From Gloeothece verrucosa PCC 7822 (GTDB taxonomy: Bacteria; Cyanobacteriota; Cyanobacteriia; Cyanobacteriales; Microcystaceae), in contig NC_014501.1 of assembly GCF_000147335.1 (NCBI RefSeq), forward strand, positions 2,788,300 to 2,852,299: DNA of 64,000 nt, read 5' to 3'. Made by a program: the position numbers and the translations under genes. Under the pieces are notes generated by a model. It was not told where the DNA came from, did not search any database, and worked only from the letters and a program-made list of their open reading frames with translations. Below, piece by piece: positions 17,047-27,330 of the stretch; the first letter of the stretch is position 1; each line of letters begins with the position of its first letter.

Positions 17047-20000
17047 TTATTTAACCAACTTTGTGCCGCACTTAGAACAAAAATTAGCTGTTGCTGGATT
17101 TTTATGGCCGCAATTAGTACAGAAAATCATCTCAGCTTGAATGGGTTGAGATTGAGGAGGAGGGGGAGCAACACTTTGATACACTCTTTTCGGTGGAGGT
17201 TCAGGTTCAGGTTCATCCGATAGATTTAAAACCGTTTGTATTTTTAACTTACAAGTAGTAATTAAATCCAAAATAATTTTATCTTCTCGTTTATATTCTG
17301 GACTTTCTTCGCCTCCCTGTTCATCTAAATCTATGGCTCTTTTTCGTAAATACTCTAACAATTGCTGATATAAAGCTTGTTTTTGTTCAGGGGTTTTGAG
17401 ATTATTGATAAGAGCCGTAATTTGTCGCTGAATCTCTTCTCGATCTGAACGGCAAGCTTTCACCTCTAAAACTTGTACGGTTTCTTCCCAAGTTCCAGCA
17501 ACATCAACTCTTTTTAACCCTGTGGCTGTTTTAACATCATAGCGAATGGTCTTTTCATTAGTAGCGCGGTTTTTATCTTCATAGAGTATTTTTAACGCTC
17601 TTGCTTCTACCACCAATTTAAACAAGGTAGGATCTTCCGGAAAAATATCCCAATAAGGCGGCTCTTTTTGTATATGAACAGGTATCGGAAGGTCCCGACT
17701 TTCTCCCACTTGTTGCGCTCGTTTAGCGGTGATAAAATCTCCTTTCCAATCTTGATAAGATTGTCTCAAGTCGCGCATTCCATCAATACAGCGTAAAGAA
17801 AACCCGCCAATTTCTTGCACAAATACAATACGGTGTCTTTCAGGATTGCCTAGCGGCTTAATATTATCATCATTAATTCCTTCTAATTCCTGTAATTTGG
17901 GTAAAATTTTCTGCGCCGCCGGATCGCTAGTATTTCTGCCGCCTAATAAAGCAATATTGATGTTTCTCGCCGGGGTAAAACCGGCATCTCTTCCCTGTAA
18001 TACCGCTTTATTAAGTAAAACCAGAGGGCTAGATTTTTGATAAGCAATGCGAAGATTATTCACAATTTCTGCATCATCATTAAGGATTTTGAAAAGGCGA
18101 TCACAAGCGGCTAACTCTCTTTTCAATCGGCTACTTTCTGGGGCATTAATGGCAATATTTTTGGTTCTATCTGAAATTACCTCCCGAAAATCTTCATCTC
18201 GTACATCAGGAATTTCAGTAACATCAAACAGACGCATCACTTCATTAGCCATGCGGGTTTCTTTCCAGAGAGGACTGGCGGTTTTTAAAACATCTTCAGA
18301 CAGGGTACTACAAAGGGCATCTAGTCCTATTTCATATTCACTTTTTGCGCCGCCTTTTCCACCGGCAAATTGTTCGATCAAGTCTTGATAAAGGAGATTG
18401 AGTTCTTGTCGATCATATAGTTTAATGCCATTCACCACTAAAGCATCTGCACTATCTGCCTGTTGTTGGGATTTAAGCTTAAATAAATCTCTGGCTGTAA
18501 TTAACTTTTGTTTGAAGCGATTAAACCGCCTTTCTAATAAAGTCAGATGTTCTTTTAAGCGAGAGATCACATCTAATCCTGCTGTGCGAGATTTTCTTTG
18601 AATGGTGGCAATTAAACTGCCTTCTAACCCCATCAAAGCTTGATTACAATATTCCTCCATTTTTTCTTTTTTGGTGATGCCGAATTTATTTTTAAATTCT
18701 TGAATTTCGGCTAAACCCTGTTCATACTGTTTTTGACGGTTAATTTCATTTTGACTCCAAACTTTATCAATATCTCGACGAAATTTTTCGGCCATCGTAT
18801 CTAAAATTTGTCGCACAGCCACGAGAAAGGCATCAGCATATTTCGGACCGAGATTTCTATCTTCTAAAATTCGATACAATTCTTGTTCTAGGGCTTTTTT
18901 TCCCTGTTGAATAATCTCGTCCCGATTATTATAAATCTTCTTGAAATAGTCTCCATGAAGTCGTTCATCAGGACTCATTTCTATAAAGTGGTCATTGCGA
19001 TAAGTTTCAACATTGGGGGCTAAATATTCATCAATAAATTTAACAATTTTTCCCCTTTCTGCCCCCATCATATTCACCCCTTGTTGGGTACAACTCAGCC
19101 AATCTTCTTTTACGATATCTTGGCGAAGATGATTGAGCCACTCAGAAATCAGCGCTAAAATTGATTTATCTTGAGCCGCCGCCAAATCCATCACTAATTC
19201 TGCTTCTGTCAGCCGCATCCTTTTTAAGGTATCATTCCTGACTAATTCCATCATTTGGGCGGGTAAAACTGCCTGTTCATTGATCCACCAATTGACTAAA
19301 TCTTGAGCTAATCGGTAATATAATGAAGCGCGAATTTGAGCGATAGGAATCTCAATAGTAGACAAACCAAAACTCATAAATTGTTTAGGATAGCCTCTGC
19401 CGCCAGGATCGGCTTGTGCCCAAGAACCTTTAATATTATCTCGAATTGACCGTTTATGAGGAGCGAAATCTGAGGTCATATCTAAGAAAATATTTTGAGC
19501 AATCATCTCTCGAATTTGCTCTAATTTAAAGTCACTTTCCCCATTTTTTGTTCCGACTAAATAGGTAAAATCAAAGGGGGGTAATTTACTGCGGACTTCA
19601 TCCACTAATCCCGCACTATATTGTTGAATATATTCCGTCCGATAATCTGAATAATAATTTAATTCCATTAAGGCCGCGTAACCGTTAGACAAAACCCGAT
19701 CCCCCACATTAATATTAGCAAAAGCTTGGGGTGAGGGAACGATAGCGGTAATTAAGGGGCTGCCTTCTCCTCGTAGCCAATTGCGGATAGAATAACCAAT
19801 ATCAATTAACATTCCGCTTCCTGTCCCCCCACTGAGGGAACCCGTCACAAAGACATTGACAGCATTATTTGCTACTTTAATCCCATAACGATCTAACATA
19901 TAATTTTCCCGACCTTTTACCCGTTTAAGGGCATCGAGAAATTTAGTAGCAATCTCGTGATAGTTGCAGAAAAAAGCAAACCGTCCACAGGCACGAATTT

Positions 20001-20352
20001 GTCCGGCACCCGCTTCTAAAGATGTGATATTGCGTTCGAGTTCATTGGGAAACCAGCTATTAATCCAAGGAAATTTCTCCATCTCGGATACCATTTCTCG
20101 CACTTGTTTACCACTGACTCTCGCCCAGTGTTTTTCGATATCTTTAAAAGGAGAACCTCCGGCTTCGGGATTGGTAATTTTATAATCTTTATCTGTATCA
20201 ACGATTAAAAAGCTAATAATGGGAAAATTCTGCAAATTTCCATAAGTTTCTTCTATTAATCTTCGGACTCGCGCCAATACCTCATGACCAGTTCCCCCAA
20301 TACCCACAATGATCGTGGGGACCATACTTTTTTCTTCAACGTTTGCAGGCAT
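17047..20352 (-). CDS. giant tubulin-like (FtsZ/tubulin superfamily) GTPase with C-terminal zinc ribbon
   Basis: 1101 residues. The N-terminal nucleotide-binding core has a first loop VGIGGTG (16-22) and the tubulin signature SGGTGSG (174-180), the counterpart of GGGTGSG in FtsZ and tubulin. GAGQIRACGRFAF follows a family-conserved pattern. The middle (about 330-660) is helical and probably coiled. The last 25 residues form a treble-clef-like zinc ribbon C-x2-C-x10-C-x2-C (about 1078-1095), preceded by a proline-rich linker. It fits the Pfam Tubulin_2-like group. One FtsZ-like family has been proposed to act with VWA proteins in membrane remodelling. AAGGAG precedes the ATG. No direct neighbour is co-transcribed. 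Function is unknown. Confidence 0.82.
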   Translation of the reverse strand: MPANVEEKSMVPTIIVGIGGTGHEVLARVRRLIEETYGNLQNFPIISFLIVDTDKDYKITNPEAGGSPFKDIEKHWARVSGKQVREMVSEMEKFPWINSWFPNELERNITSLEAGAGQIRACGRFAFFCNYHEIATKFLDALKRVKGRENYMLDRYGIKVANNAVNVFVTGSLSGGTGSGMLIDIGYSIRNWLRGEGSPLITAIVPSPQAFANINVGDRVLSNGYAALMELNYYSDYRTEYIQQYSAGLVDEVRSKLPPFDFTYLVGTKNGESDFKLEQIREMIAQNIFLDMTSDFAPHKRSIRDNIKGSWAQADPGGRGYPKQFMSFGLSTIEIPIAQIRASLYYRLAQDLVNWWINEQAVLPAQMMELVRNDTLKRMRLTEAELVMDLAAAQDKSILALISEWLNHLRQDIVKEDWLSCTQQGVNMMGAERGKIVKFIDEYLAPNVETYRNDHFIEMSPDERLHGDYFKKIYNNRDEIIQQGKKALEQELYRILEDRNLGPKYADAFLVAVRQILDTMAEKFRRDIDKVWSQNEINRQKQYEQGLAEIQEFKNKFGITKKEKMEEYCNQALMGLEGSLIATIQRKSRTAGLDVISRLKEHLTLLERRFNRFKQKLITARDLFKLKSQQQADSADALVVNGIKLYDRQELNLLYQDLIEQFAGGKGGAKSEYEIGLDALCSTLSEDVLKTASPLWKETRMANEVMRLFDVTEIPDVRDEDFREVISDRTKNIAINAPESSRLKRELAACDRLFKILNDDAEIVNNLRIAYQKSSPLVLLNKAVLQGRDAGFTPARNINIALLGGRNTSDPAAQKILPKLQELEGINDDNIKPLGNPERHRIVFVQEIGGFSLRCIDGMRDLRQSYQDWKGDFITAKRAQQVGESRDLPIPVHIQKEPPYWDIFPEDPTLFKLVVEARALKILYEDKNRATNEKTIRYDVKTATGLKRVDVAGTWEETVQVLEVKACRSDREEIQRQITALINNLKTPEQKQALYQQLLEYLRKRAIDLDEQGGEESPEYKREDKIILDLITTCKLKIQTVLNLSDEPEPEPPPKRVYQSVAPPPPQSQPIQAEMIFCTNCGHKNPATANFCSKCGTKLVK

Positions 20353-20913
20353 AAACTTCTATTTCTCCTTATGGCTGACTCTAGGTTAAGACTTTTTTGG
20401 CTTAAATCATGCAATTAATGTTCCTTTAATCCTCCGCGCGAGTCCGGGAGGGTTGGGGGTGAACGATTAGATGCGGCTTGAGGAACCATTGGTCGAAGGT
20501 GACACAAAAAAATCTAACTCCTTTGTGGGGCTGGTTTAAGTGTTTTTATCACAAGACCATTGTAAAAGTTTTAGGCGAACGACAAGCGATTTTGTAACTG
20601 ATTATTTACATTGTCCACTGTGCCCTGCTGCTTTTTTTAGCGGATTCAATTTCTTTAATCATCCGTAGCTTACACCAATCAGAAGTTAATTTTTTTATCA
20701 AAATAAATCTTAAAGTAGATAGCCTCAATTATCAAGGATAAAATTAATAGATAAAGCATCAAGTTTATAATTAATAAATTGTTTTAGCTATCTTTCTAAT
20801 TTTTCATCATCTAGCATCCATCCTCATTAGTCCCCGCGAGGGTTCCGGGTTAATCACCGAATGGGATGAGCAAACGTGATTAAATGTAGGCAATCCAATA
20901 AATTTATCGATTT
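20353..20913. other. 561-base divergent intergenic region
   Basis: It lies between the tubulin-like gene (minus) and the first hybrid kinase (plus), so it should hold both promoters. GC-rich patches around 20430-20460 (CCGCGCGAGTCCGGGAGGG) and 20840-20860 (CCGCGAGGGTTCCGGG) stand out from AT-rich surroundings and resemble each other. No gene, NtcA site or RNA could be identified. Confidence 0.45.
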
Positions 20914-23900
20914 ATGAGCAAGCGTAACTGTCAAGCGGCTAGTCTTTTTGTTATCGGGATGGGTTGTCTAGTGCTGCTAGGTTGGTATGGGAATATTCCA
21001 CTACTCAAAAGCGGCTTGCCGGGTAATTCTTCCACCATGAAAGTCAACAGCGCTTTCTGTTTTTTGCTGCTAGGAGTGTCTTTGAGGCTGTTACAAGGTA
21101 GGCGAATAAGGCGGCTAGGCTATCGTATCGCTCAAACAACAGCCTTATTAGTAGTGATGATTGGGTTGTTAACCCTCAGTGAATATTTCTTTAATCGGGA
21201 TTTAGGGATTGATCAGTTATTTTTTAGGGATGTTGGCTCAGTCAACACCTTTTATCCTGGACGGATGGGAGTCAATACGGCAATTAATTTTATTTTAATG
21301 GGAATTGCCCTATTATGGCTCAGGCGCAATCAGCCGCAAGAGATATGGCTGGCTCAGATTTTCAGTAGTGTGGCGGCGATCATTTCCCTATTGGCCTTAT
21401 TGGGGCATCTGTTCGGGGTTAGTGTTCTTGCTGAACTAATCATGTATACCACCACTCAGGCACCACATACCGCACTAACCTTTCTCGTCCTCTATGGAGG
21501 AATTTTATGGGCCCAACCAGAACAAGGACTGATGCAGGTGATCACCAGCCCTTTCATCGGGGGATTGATGGCACGTCAGCTAATCCCTGGGGTGATCATT
21601 CTGCCTCTGATTCTCAATGGATTTGCCCTTCAGGGGACTAAAATGGGTTGGTACGATCTCAAGGCGGCTTTTGGGATTCAAATAACCCTAACCATCGTCT
21701 TCTTTTTTGCTCTGGTGTGGTGGAATGCTTACTTACTCAATAAAATAGAAAGCGACCGCACCTTGGTACAAAAAGCCCTTAACCAGAGTCAACAGCAATT
21801 CCAGCAAGCTGTAGAAGCCGCCAATTTAGGCACCTGGCATTGGGATGTAGTCACAGGAAAAGTGATTTTATCGCCTCAAGGTGAACGGCTTTTAAACTTA
21901 AAACCAGGTAGTTTCCCGGGAACTTACGAAGCATTTGTTAACTTACTACATGGTGATGACTTCGATGCTTTGAGCAATTCGCTACAAGTTGCACTGTTGA
22001 AGGCTTCCGGCTGGCAAATGGACCATAAAATCCTAGACCCTAATGGGAGTTGGCGTTGGATCACCTCATTGGGAAAATTTTTGTACGACAAAACCGGCGA
22101 GCCGGTGCAGATGATAGGCATTATTAAAGATATTACTCATCGTAAGCAAACAGAATTCAACTTACAAAAACTCAACGAAACTTTAGAAAAGCGCGTCACG
22201 AGAAGAACAGCCGCTTTAAAAACCATTAACAACCAACTGAAACAACAACTCTTAAAATGTGAGCTAATAGAAGAAGCCTTAAAAAAATCTCAAGCTCGTT
22301 TAAGCGGCATTTTAAAAATCGCCAGTGATGCTATTGTTTCAGTAGACCATCAGCAAAAAATAATTCTCTTTAATCAAGAGGCAGAAAAGGTATTTGGCTA
22401 TAGCGTCAAAGAGGTTTTAGGAAAACCCCTAAGCTTATTGCTACCAGAAAAATTTCAGCTTAAGCATCATCAATGGGTTAACAACTTTGCTCAGTCTGGT
22501 ACCCTAAAACGTCCAATGGGAAAACGCCTCGAGATTTGGGGCCGTCGTCAAGATGCGAGTGAGTTTCCGGCTGAGGCCTCGATCTCGAGGTTAGAAATTG
22601 GCGGCGAAATCATCCTGACAGTGATTTTACAAGACATTAGCGAACGCAAACAGGCCCAAGAACAATTAAATCAAATCAACTGTGCCCTAGAAAATGCTGT
22701 AGAAGGAATTTCACGCCTAGATACTCAGGGACGTTACCTGATGGTGAATAAAGCTTATGCGGCTCTGCTCGGTTATCAACCCCAAGAGATTATCGGAAAA
22801 GAGTGGCAAATCACAATACACCCCTCTGAGCAAGATAAAATGAAGCTTGCCTATCAAACTATGCTCACCCAAGGCAAGGTAGAAGCCGAGGTAAAAGGAG
22901 TCCGTAAAGACGGATCGGTTTTTTATAAACAAGTAACGATGATCTCGGCTTATGACCAACAGAAGCAATTTATTGGGCATTACTGCTTTGCTAAAGATAT
23001 TACTGAGCGCAAACAAGCAGACGAAATCCTGAAAAAATATGCTCAAGATTTTACGGATTTATATAACCATGCCCCCTGCGGCTATCACTCATTAGATGAA
23101 AATGGACTATTAGTTCAAATCAATGATACTGAATTGAATTGGCTCGGTTATACTCGTGAACAATTGCTTGGTAAAGTCAAGTTTTATGAGTTACTCACTC
23201 CCGAAAGTCGAGAAGTTTTTTCTCAAAATTTTGAAAGATTTAAACAGCGTGGTTGGGTAAAAGCTCTAGAGTTTGAATTGTTACGCGCTAATGGCACAGT
23301 GATGCCAGTGATGTTAAATGCTACCGCCGTTAAAGATTCTCAAGGAAATTATTTAATAAGTCGCTCTACCATTTTTGATATTACTAAGCGAAAACAAGCA
23401 GAATTAGAATTACAAAAAGCCCAAAAAGAAGCCATTGCCGCTAACCGAGCTAAAAGTATATTTCTGGCCAATATGAGCCACGAACTCCGCACGCCGCTTA
23501 ATGCGATTTTAGGATTTACTCAACTTTTAGGACGCGATCATTGTTTAAGACCTGAACATCTGGAACGTTTACAGATCATTAATCGCAGTGGCGAACATTT
23601 ATTAGGACTGATTGACGACATTCTAGATTTATCTAAAATTGAAACCGGAAAAATAGCGGCTTTTCTGACGGGTTTTGATTTATATCACTTGCTGGTTACA
23701 GTGGAAGAAATGTTGCAACCGAAAGCAAAAACTCGAGGGTTAAGACTAATCATAGAAAAATCTTTTGACCTGCCTCAGTACATCAAAACTGATGAAAAAA
23801 AGCTACGTCAGGTGTTAATTAATTTGTTAAATAATGCGATTAAATTTACCCAGGAGGGAACTGTCATCTTAAGGGTAAAACCCAAAGCCGCAGAAAACAC

Positions 23901-24840
23901 CCCTCAGCGTCTAGTTTTTGAAGTGGAAGATACAGGAGTAGGCATGGCCCCTGATGATATTGATCAGTTATTTAAAGTTTTTGTGCAAGCAGAAGCCGGC
24001 AAAAAGTTAAATCAGGGAACAGGACTCGGTTTAGCCATTAGTCAAAAATTCGTACAACTGATGGGCGGAGAAATTGAGGTTAAAAGTACCTTGGGAAAAG
24101 GCAGTGTTTTTTCTTTTGAGATTGAGGTAGAACTCGCTTCAGGCGATTATTTTCAAGAAGAATTGCCCGCTCAAAAAGTGGTGGGGTTGGCTCCTGGGCA
24201 ACCTATTTATAGAATTCTGATAGTTGAGGATGTGTGGGAAAGTCGCCGCTTGTTAGTAGAACTGCTCTCGTCTGTTGGTTTTGAAGTAGCAGAAGCCAGC
24301 AATGGGGCCCAAGCACTGACTTTATGTGAAAGTTGGTCACCCCATCTGATTTGGATGGATATGAGAATGCCGGTTATGAATGGCTACGAAGCCACTAAAT
24401 TGATTAAACAACATCCTTTTGGCCAAAAAACCGTGATTATTGCTTTAACGGCTAGTGTGTTTGAGGATCAACGAGAGACAATTATCGCGGCAGGTTGTGA
24501 TGATATCGTTAGTAAGCCCTTTACTGAAGCGGTTATTTTTAAAAAGCTTTCTCAATTTTTAGGCGTGCAATATCTCTATGAGACAGTCTCCATCACTCAA
24601 AATACCCCTACTCTCGTTGAGGTGTCAGTCCATGACCTCTCCATCATGTCTCCCCAGTGGCTAGAGCAAATGTATCAAGCTGCTTATTGTTTAGATGCAG
24701 ATTTGATCGAGGAATTAATTGAGCAAATACCCTCTTCTGCCGCCGCTCTAGCTCATGGGTTAAAACAATTAGTGGATAATTTTAAAACTGAGCGCATTCT
24801 GGAATTAACTCGACCTCTAATTGCACAGTCGCTTGAATAA
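20914..24840 (+). CDS. membrane multi-PAS hybrid histidine kinase
   Basis: 1308 residues. A multi-helix membrane sensor (about 8-275) is followed by a short coiled coil and four PAS domains (about 290-410, 455-575, 580-700, 710-825). Then come a HisKA with His856 in [12 protein letters not shown], a HATPase (N box NLLNNAIKF, G box GTGLGLAIS), and a receiver with Asp1149 in WMDMRMP. A helical tail of about 65 residues (about 1235-1300) resembles that of the phytochrome kinase at 27331. The start is an ATG without a strong Shine-Dalgarno. It heads a three-gene plus-strand signalling block (205 bases to the next gene). The signal sensed is unknown. Confidence 0.93.
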   Translation: MSKRNCQAASLFVIGMGCLVLLGWYGNIPLLKSGLPGNSSTMKVNSAFCFLLLGVSLRLLQGRRIRRLGYRIAQTTALLVVMIGLLTLSEYFFNRDLGIDQLFFRDVGSVNTFYPGRMGVNTAINFILMGIALLWLRRNQPQEIWLAQIFSSVAAIISLLALLGHLFGVSVLAELIMYTTTQAPHTALTFLVLYGGILWAQPEQGLMQVITSPFIGGLMARQLIPGVIILPLILNGFALQGTKMGWYDLKAAFGIQITLTIVFFFALVWWNAYLLNKIESDRTLVQKALNQSQQQFQQAVEAANLGTWHWDVVTGKVILSPQGERLLNLKPGSFPGTYEAFVNLLHGDDFDALSNSLQVALLKASGWQMDHKILDPNGSWRWITSLGKFLYDKTGEPVQMIGIIKDITHRKQTEFNLQKLNETLEKRVTRRTAALKTINNQLKQQLLKCELIEEALKKSQARLSGILKIASDAIVSVDHQQKIILFNQEAEKVFGYSVKEVLGKPLSLLLPEKFQLKHHQWVNNFAQSGTLKRPMGKRLEIWGRRQDASEFPAEASISRLEIGGEIILTVILQDISERKQAQEQLNQINCALENAVEGISRLDTQGRYLMVNKAYAALLGYQPQEIIGKEWQITIHPSEQDKMKLAYQTMLTQGKVEAEVKGVRKDGSVFYKQVTMISAYDQQKQFIGHYCFAKDITERKQADEILKKYAQDFTDLYNHAPCGYHSLDENGLLVQINDTELNWLGYTREQLLGKVKFYELLTPESREVFSQNFERFKQRGWVKALEFELLRANGTVMPVMLNATAVKDSQGNYLISRSTIFDITKRKQAELELQKAQKEAIAANRAKSIFLANMSHELRTPLNAILGFTQLLGRDHCLRPEHLERLQIINRSGEHLLGLIDDILDLSKIETGKIAAFLTGFDLYHLLVTVEEMLQPKAKTRGLRLIIEKSFDLPQYIKTDEKKLRQVLINLLNNAIKFTQEGTVILRVKPKAAENTPQRLVFEVEDTGVGMAPDDIDQLFKVFVQAEAGKKLNQGTGLGLAISQKFVQLMGGEIEVKSTLGKGSVFSFEIEVELASGDYFQEELPAQKVVGLAPGQPIYRILIVEDVWESRRLLVELLSSVGFEVAEASNGAQALTLCESWSPHLIWMDMRMPVMNGYEATKLIKQHPFGQKTVIIALTASVFEDQRETIIAAGCDDIVSKPFTEAVIFKKLSQFLGVQYLYETVSITQNTPTLVEVSVHDLSIMSPQWLEQMYQAAYCLDADLIEELIEQIPSSAAALAHGLKQLVDNFKTERILELTRPLIAQSLE

Positions 24841-25045
24841 CTCTCGGGTTTTATTTAATAATAAATACTCAAAATTAAAAACTTCAGTTAAATCACTTAT
24901 TGCCACAACTTATAGATTTTTTCTTTGCGCTTCTAGGTTTCTCAGTAATTTTAACTTTTATGTTGATTTTTTAATTTTAACTTCTTTTTTAAAGTTTTTT
25001 TCATAACTGACTTTTATAATTAAAAAAGAACTGATAAAACTGCGT

Positions 25046-27220
25046 ATGAAAGAAGACCCCCTAGCTGACTGTAAAGGCAGTATTTTAATCGTTGACGATT
25101 TACCCGATAACCTACGTCTTTTAAGAGATACTTTAAAAGGACAGGGCTATAAAGTACGTTCTTGCACAACGGGGGCAATGGTTTTGAGAGGTGCAAAAGC
25201 GGCTGTTACCGATTTAATATTACTCGATATCAAGCTACCGGATATGGATGGCTATGAAATCTGTCGGCAATTAAAAGCTGATGAGCAAACCGCCAGTATC
25301 CCCGTTATTTTTTTGAGTGCCCTTAATAATACCTTCGATAAGGTACAAGGATTTACCTTTGGCGGAGCCGACTATATTACTAAACCGTTTCAAGTCGAAG
25401 AAGTCTTAGCACGTGTGGCTACTCATCTATCGATTGTGCGGCTACAAAAAAGCCTTAAAGCACAAAATGTACAGCTTATTCAAGAAATAGAAGAACGTAA
25501 GCGCATTGAAGAAGCCCTTTTTATCGAAAAAGAATTGGCTCAAGTGACGCTTAAATCCATTGGCGATGCGGTTATTACCACAGATGCTCAAGGAAATATT
25601 AGTTATATCAATCCTGTGGCCGAGGCACTCACCGGATGGAGCCACCAAGATGCTCAAGGTTTGCCTTTATTTGAAGTTTTTTATATTGTTAATGAAGAAA
25701 GCAACAAGCCAGTAGAAAACCCCGCGACAAAAGCTTTAGACGAAGTTAGAATTGTCAATTTAGCGAAAAATACCCTTTTGATCGCTCGTGATGGCCGACA
25801 ATACCCCATTGATGACTCAGCCGCTCCCATTCAAGATAGTCAAGGCCGGGTGATTGGTGCCGTGATCGTTTTTCGTGATATTACTGAATCCCGTAGTCTC
25901 ACCCGTCAACTCTCCTGGCAAGCGAGTCATGATTCCCTGACAGGGTTAATCAACCGTCTGGGATTTGAACAGCAACTCGAAGCGGCGATCAAATCTGCCA
26001 AAAACGAGCATCAGCATCATGTTTTGTGCTATTTGGATTTAGATCAGTTTAAAGTGGTCAATGATACTTGTGGTCATGCCGCCGGAGATGAGCTACTGCG
26101 GGAGGTGACCTCTCTTTTGCAACAACGAGTCCGCTCTAGTGATATTTTAGCTCGTTTAGGCGGCGATGAATTTGCAGTTTTATTGAATCAATGCTCCCTT
26201 GAGAAAGCAACCGAAATAGCCGAGACTTTTAGACAACTGATTGATAAGTTTCGCTTTTCTTGGAATAATAAAAGTTTTAGTATTGGTGTTAGTATTGGCG
26301 TGGTAGCGATTGATTATACCAGTAAGGATAAAAATAGTGTTTTGAGTGTGGCCGATGCCGCCTGCTATGCCGCCAAAGGTAAGGGACGTAATTGTGTTCA
26401 AGTTTATCAAGCCGATGATCATGAGCTACTGAGGCAACGTCGAGAAAGACAATGGGTGGTTCAAATTAATCAAGCTTTAGAAGAAAACCGTTTCTGTCTT
26501 TATTATCAAAAAATCGCTCCGATTAATTCTCTTGTCAAACCGGTATATTATGAGATTTTATTACGGCTTTTGAATGAACAAGGAAACATCGTGTCTCCAG
26601 GAATTTTTATTCCGGCTGCGGAACGGTATGGATTAATGCCAGCGATAGACCGGTGGGTAATTAGTACATTTTTCCAAAAATATCAACAGTTCTATGAGCA
26701 ACATCTTGGTAAGATCGATTTTAGTCAAAAGTTGTATGGGATTAATCTTTCTGGAGCCAGCATTAATAACGAGCATTTTCTCGACTTTTTAAAAGAACAA
26801 TTTAATCAATTTAACGTGCCTTACCATACCATTTGTTTTGAAATTACAGAAACCACCGCTATTGCCAATTTTCAGCAAGCTATACACTTAATTAACGAAC
26901 TCAAAAAACTGGGCTGTTGTTTCGCGATCGATGATTTTGGGCATGGAATGAATTCCTTTGATTATCTCAAAAATTTTCCGGTTGATTATCTTAAAATTGA
27001 CGGAAGTTTCGTCAAAAATCTGGTTAATAGTTCCATCGATATAGCTATCGTTGAAAGTTTTAATCGAATTGGCCATGTAATGAATCTGAAAACGATCGCT
27101 GAGTTTGTTGAAAATATCGCGATTTTAGAAAAAGTACAGGCGATTGGCTTAGATTATGCTCAAGGCTATGAAATAGCACGCCCTTCTCCTTTTGAATTTG
27201 AAAATACTCACTATGATTAA
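25046..27220 (+). CDS. REC-PAS-GGDEF-EAL cyclic-di-GMP response regulator
   Basis: 724 residues. The receiver (about 10-130) has Asp61 in LLDIKLP. A short coiled coil, a PAS domain (about 165-285) and a diguanylate cyclase with intact GGDEF at 372-376 follow, with an allosteric I-site RSSD five residues upstream. The C-terminal phosphodiesterase domain starts with EIL (503-505) rather than EAL and carries DDFGHGMNS and a KIDGSFV motif, so catalytic metal ligands look mostly present. It may make, degrade or do both to c-di-GMP, which controls motility and biofilm. It sits between two hybrid kinases, either of which could phosphorylate its receiver; this pairing is inference. Confidence 0.93.
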   Translation: MKEDPLADCKGSILIVDDLPDNLRLLRDTLKGQGYKVRSCTTGAMVLRGAKAAVTDLILLDIKLPDMDGYEICRQLKADEQTASIPVIFLSALNNTFDKVQGFTFGGADYITKPFQVEEVLARVATHLSIVRLQKSLKAQNVQLIQEIEERKRIEEALFIEKELAQVTLKSIGDAVITTDAQGNISYINPVAEALTGWSHQDAQGLPLFEVFYIVNEESNKPVENPATKALDEVRIVNLAKNTLLIARDGRQYPIDDSAAPIQDSQGRVIGAVIVFRDITESRSLTRQLSWQASHDSLTGLINRLGFEQQLEAAIKSAKNEHQHHVLCYLDLDQFKVVNDTCGHAAGDELLREVTSLLQQRVRSSDILARLGGDEFAVLLNQCSLEKATEIAETFRQLIDKFRFSWNNKSFSIGVSIGVVAIDYTSKDKNSVLSVADAACYAAKGKGRNCVQVYQADDHELLRQRRERQWVVQINQALEENRFCLYYQKIAPINSLVKPVYYEILLRLLNEQGNIVSPGIFIPAAERYGLMPAIDRWVISTFFQKYQQFYEQHLGKIDFSQKLYGINLSGASINNEHFLDFLKEQFNQFNVPYHTICFEITETTAIANFQQAIHLINELKKLGCCFAIDDFGHGMNSFDYLKNFPVDYLKIDGSFVKNLVNSSIDIAIVESFNRIGHVMNLKTIAEFVENIAILEKVQAIGLDYAQGYEIARPSPFEFENTHYD

Positions 27221-27330
27221 ATGATGAATAATGATTAATCTTCTGATTTGAGTAGGGAATAGAAACTATAATTAAAGGATTAATGATGATTAATTGTCTG
27301 ATGGGAGTAGGGAATAGGGAATAAAAAATT

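Noticed and set aside
20560-20620. NtcA-like site GTAACTGATTATTTAC
   Set aside because: The half sites are separated by ten bases instead of eight.
20353-20913. Structural RNA in the long divergent spacer
   Set aside because: No recognisable conserved motif of RNase P, tmRNA, SRP or 6S RNA could be found by eye.
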